Part shown: positions 61,148 to 64,000 of the stretch, one piece after another
Layout of the letters: the number at the start of each line of letters is the position of its first letter
Position numbering within the stretch: the stretch's first letter is position 1
From: SpSt-398 sp041752235
GTDB taxonomy: Bacteria > Bacteroidota > Bacteroidia > Chitinophagales > Chitinophagaceae
NCBI GenBank assembly: GCA_041752235.1
Contig: JBGSHM010000002.1
Location: forward strand, 62,001-126,000
Length of the DNA stretch: 64,000 nucleotides
Direction of reading: 5' to 3'
The notes under the pieces: generated by a model
The model's database searches: none
Told to the model about the DNA's origin: nothing
What the model saw: the letters and a program-made list of their open reading frames with translations, nothing else
Made by a program: the position numbers and the translations under genes

Positions 61148-63064
61148 ATGGCATACAAGAACCAGCAGCACTTCATCCAGGTACTCGAACAGGCAGGCGA
61201 ATTAGTAAGGATCAAAACCTATGTTGACCCCAAACTCGAGATCGCCGAGGTCACCGACCGAATCAGCAAGACACTCGGTGGTGGAAAAGCGCTTTTATTT
61301 GAAAACACCGGTTACGATTTTCCGGTGCTCATGAATGCCTATGGCAGTGAAAAACGGATGTGTCTCGCGCTGGGTGTGCAACACCTCGATGATGTTGCCA
61401 GAGAGATCGAATCCTTGTTTAAACTATTATCCGCACCAAAGGAAGGTATCCTTGACAAATTAAAAGTTCTGCCAAAGCTGGGGCAGTTTGCATCATGGAT
61501 GCCCAAAGTAATCAAGGGCAGGGGGGAATGTCAGGAAGTAGTGATCATGGATCCCGATATCACCAAACTTCCGGTAATTACCTGCTGGCCAAAAGACGGA
61601 GGGCCATTTGTCACCCTTCCCATCATACACACCAAAGATCCGCATACACAAACCCGGAATGTAGGCATGTACCGGATGCAGGTATTTGGGCCAAAACTAA
61701 CCGGAATGCATTGGCACAAACACAAGGTTTCGGCCAAACATTTTAATGAATACAAGAAAAGGGGAGAACGGATGCCTGTGGCCGTGGCCCTGGGTGGAGA
61801 TCCGGTATATGCCTATTCTGCTACCGCCCCGTTGCCGGAGAATGTGGATGAATACATGCTGGCAGGTTTTCTGCGCAAGAAAAAAGTGGAATTGGTAAAA
61901 TGCATCTCCCAACCGGAGATCGAAGTTCCTGCCGATGCGGATTTCATTATAGAAGGCTATGTAGACCCTGGTGAAGAATTGATCTGGGAAGGCCCTTTTG
62001 GCGACCATACCGGCTATTATTCATTACCGGATTGGTACCCCAGGTTTCACATTACGGCCATTACACATCGAAAAAATGCTGTCTATCCCGCTACTATTGT
62101 TGGCATTCCGCCGCAGGAAGATGCCTGGCTTGGGAAAGCCACTGAAAGGATCTTTCTCGCCCCAATCAAGATGACCATGGTGCCGGAGATCATGGATATG
62201 GATATGCCGGTAGAAGGCGTATTTCATAACCTCGTTATCACGAAGATCAATAAGGAATATGCCGGTCAGGGCCAGAAAGTGATGAATGCCATGTGGGGTG
62301 CCGGGCAAATGATGTTTAATAAAATACTGGTGCTGGCTGATGGGGAAACACCGATCAGTGATTATTTGCCACTGTCGCAGAAGATATTTCGGAACCTGAA
62401 TCCCGCAACCGATCTCTATTTTTCCCAGGGACCCATGGATGTGCTAGATCATAGTTGCAGTAAACTGGGATTTGGGGGGAAAATGTGCATGGATGGAACG
62501 AAAAAAACAGAGGAAGAGATCGATGAGCGCTATCAATGGAAACCGTGTGGAGAAGGTTGGTCAGATGAGGTAGTCAAAAACTTCCCCGAGATCATTTCCG
62601 TAAACAGCCAATTGCTGAAACATCAGATACCCTGCCTTATCGTTTCCATAAAAAAGGAAAGAAAGGGCCATGTTTCCGACCTCCACCAGCGGCTCTTTAG
62701 TCGGCCTGAATTGGAAAGCATAAAATTGATCCTGTATGTAGAGCATACCGTAAATGCGCAGCATTTAGGAACGGCCCTCTGGCGTTTTTGCAATAACCTT
62801 GATCCTAAACGGGACCATTCCCTGCATCAAAGAGAATTGGCCGCTGGTAATAAACTCTTTGCCTGCATGGGCCTTGATGGAACAAGAAAGACAAAGGAAC
62901 ATGACGATTTTCACCGGGATTGGCCCAATATCATTGTCGCCGCCCCTGACACAATTCGTTCGGTAGATGAGAAATGGGCTCAATTGGGTCTGGGCGAATT
63001 TCTTCCATCGCCTTCACTACAATTCAAAGATCAGGTGTATGGGGAAGAGGCGGTGGTAGCGTGA
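61148..63064 (+). CDS. UbiD-family decarboxylase (prenylated-FMN type)
   Basis: 638 residues. Decarboxylates an aromatic or enoic acid with prenylated FMN, in Bacteroidota commonly assigned to menaquinone or ubiquinone-type pathways. GGGKALLFEN near residue 47, MHWHKHKVSAKH and the catalytic-region WEGPFGDHTGYY (E281) are typical; the C-terminus has family repeats to the end. It is longer than E. coli UbiD (497) by a C-terminal extension. No UbiX (prenyl-FMN synthase) is in the window. The TGA stop lies in repeat A3. Confidence 0.88.
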   Translation: MAYKNQQHFIQVLEQAGELVRIKTYVDPKLEIAEVTDRISKTLGGGKALLFENTGYDFPVLMNAYGSEKRMCLALGVQHLDDVAREIESLFKLLSAPKEGILDKLKVLPKLGQFASWMPKVIKGRGECQEVVIMDPDITKLPVITCWPKDGGPFVTLPIIHTKDPHTQTRNVGMYRMQVFGPKLTGMHWHKHKVSAKHFNEYKKRGERMPVAVALGGDPVYAYSATAPLPENVDEYMLAGFLRKKKVELVKCISQPEIEVPADADFIIEGYVDPGEELIWEGPFGDHTGYYSLPDWYPRFHITAITHRKNAVYPATIVGIPPQEDAWLGKATERIFLAPIKMTMVPEIMDMDMPVEGVFHNLVITKINKEYAGQGQKVMNAMWGAGQMMFNKILVLADGETPISDYLPLSQKIFRNLNPATDLYFSQGPMDVLDHSCSKLGFGGKMCMDGTKKTEEEIDERYQWKPCGEGWSDEVVKNFPEIISVNSQLLKHQIPCLIVSIKKERKGHVSDLHQRLFSRPELESIKLILYVEHTVNAQHLGTALWRFCNNLDPKRDHSLHQRELAAGNKLFACMGLDGTRKTKEHDDFHRDWPNIIVAAPDTIRSVDEKWAQLGLGEFLPSPSLQFKDQVYGEEAVVA

Positions 63065-63097
63065 GGCGTGAGACGTGAGACTCCTCACGCCTCACGA
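63061..63097. repeat. heptad-repeat inverted element A3 (convergent gap)
   Basis: GTGAGGC, GTGAGAC, GTGAGAC, then CTCACGC, CTCACGA. Perfect 12-bp arms (63061-63072 and 63084-63095) around an 11-nt loop. The stops of both flanking genes lie within it. Confidence 0.93.
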
Positions 63098-64000
63098 CTT
63101 CTTAACCACAATCCGCTGCTTTTCCTCCTTTAACACTTCTTCAAAGAATTGCTTTACGAGTTTGAAATCAACGGCAGGAATGTGGTGCTGCAATAATTTT
63201 AGCTCTACAACACTGTGGATGGTCTTATTTGACTCATCAAACCAATAGTTTGAACGATAGGTTGCATAGGCATTATTAAACTCGCGTGGTTTGGGTAATG
63301 CATCCACCAGAAAACCATCCGGAAGTTTGATCTGGGTGGTATCCAAATGAACAAAGGGGTTTCTGAAATAAAAATCCAACTTTCGGTTTTCGTTTTTGGG
63401 CATCACCCGGGTCCATAATTTATAAGGGTGGGGGGCCAGAAATATTTTATTGCCGGCCGTAAATTCCGGAATTTTTTCAAACTGGAGTTTCAGATTGACT
63501 TTCTCCTTCTCTTTGGCCATCAGAAAATCATCCGGTTGTTTAAATCCCAGTGTAAAAACGATTGACTCTTTTTGGTCATCTCTTTTTTCCTTCAGAATAT
63601 AATCGATCATATCCTTAAATGCCCCGGTCGAGCGTAAACTGGACTCGATCATTCCTGAAGCGTCTGCTGAGAGTTCAATCTTATTGTGAATAAGAAAACT
63701 GTTGGCCTCTGCCGTACTCTTGGGGGTCGGTACTAATATGCCGCCATTCTCGGTAACCAGCAAGGCATTTCGGTTTTCGGTATTTGTTCCAAGTACCCCA
63801 AACTCAGCAATATTACTTGTGCATTCTAACCAAATTGAATCCTCAGGTTGCGGAATACATAGGATGGCATGATTAAAATTATGAATTGGGAAAGCTGGAT
63901 CTGCAGGGAGTGAATTATATTCAGAATTAATGATCGCTATATGGCTTCTGACCCCTACAGCACCAAGTGCTGCTTTCATGTAATTACTTAAACCTTTACA
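63092..64000 (-). CDS. DUF3857/transglutaminase-type protein, C-terminal part (runs off right edge)
   Basis: About 303 codons. The frame continues past the window: the codons before the apparent ATG at 63979 read CKGLSNY, matching the catalytic-Cys helix of the transglutaminase domain in DUF3857/DUF3858 proteins. The His region FNHAILCIPQP and the WLECTS element, where an Asp is usual, follow. The remaining part is a beta-rich DUF3858-like domain. The ATG at 63979 is internal, not a start. Full-length members are exported proteins of 600-plus residues of unknown substrate. Its TGA stop is inside repeat A3. Confidence 0.8.
   Translation of the reverse strand, partial: CKGLSNYMKAALGAVGVRSHIAIINSEYNSLPADPAFPIHNFNHAILCIPQPEDSIWLECTSNIAEFGVLGTNTENRNALLVTENGGILVPTPKSTAEANSFLIHNKIELSADASGMIESSLRSTGAFKDMIDYILKEKRDDQKESIVFTLGFKQPDDFLMAKEKEKVNLKLQFEKIPEFTAGNKIFLAPHPYKLWTRVMPKNENRKLDFYFRNPFVHLDTTQIKLPDGFLVDALPKPREFNNAYATYRSNYWFDESNKTIHSVVELKLLQHHIPAVDFKLVKQFFEEVLKEEKQRIVVKKS

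Noticed and set aside
3183..63097. Repeat elements as mobile insertion sequences or MITEs
   Set aside because: No transposase, no constant terminal inverted repeat across sites and no target-site duplication could be seen; the word sequence itself changes from site to site.
1..64000. tRNA, rRNA or riboswitch genes
   Set aside because: No T-loop GTTCRAATC with matching acceptor stems, no rRNA-like segment and no recognisable riboswitch core was found by eye; weak or divergent examples could be missed.

Overview
The window looks like chromosome from a member of the Bacteroidota, most likely the Chitinophagaceae. The evidence is: two large surface proteins ending in the gliding-motility-associated (CHU_C / type B type IX secretion) domain; a GLPGLI protein next to a carboxypeptidase-regulatory TonB-receptor-like barrel; long-form LepB, DUF4403, DUF2851 and DUF6089 proteins; and start sites preceded by the Bacteroidota -7 box TAnnTTTG with almost no Shine-Dalgarno sequences. 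I see no phage, insertion sequence, CRISPR, tRNA or rRNA, and no obvious foreign island.

Layout. 1-6.8 kb: a truncated GMC oxidoreductase, exported type I pullulanase, an exported Ppx/GppA-like protein, an RRM RNA-binding protein and a CHU_C surface protein. 6.9-13 kb: thiolase, pyruvate dehydrogenase E1 beta, a receiver-AAA+ regulator without an HTH, LepB and cytidine deaminase. 13-22.4 kb: Ogt, SirB1-like protein, Tat-exported Gfo/Idh/MocA protein, GH53 galactanase, topoisomerase I, SGNH and alpha/beta hydrolases, DUF2520. 22.4-32 kb: ferredoxin, IscX, UbiA-type prenyltransferase, Maf, DUF2851, OsmC, LipA, a lectin/PKD surface protein, phosphodiester glycosidase, ROK kinase. 32-46 kb: FucP-like transporter, GlgA-GlgC, SUT/MalA-like transporter plus exported amylase, GLPGLI plus TonB-like barrel, GlgB. 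46-64 kb: TPR protein, ArgS, GtrA, DUF4403, DUF456, DnaK, a small basic protein, VWA protein, a 49-residue membrane protein, MalQ plus dipeptide epimerase, DUF6089 protein, UbiD and a truncated transglutaminase-type protein.

Metabolic theme: pullulanase, amylase, a disaccharide-type symporter, MalQ, a hexose symporter with a ROK kinase, and GlgA, GlgB and GlgC together describe alpha-glucan breakdown, uptake and glycogen synthesis. They are scattered over several transcription units, with no SusC/SusD pair.

Most unusual feature: many gaps between genes are filled by short tandem words of fixed length (mostly 7 bp, one family 8 bp, one 9 bp). The word usually switches to its own reverse complement half way, giving long near-perfect hairpins. 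Word sequences differ between sites but the period and layout are shared. Seven of the ten convergent gene junctions carry such an element, and in several the stop codon of the flanking gene lies inside the repeat.
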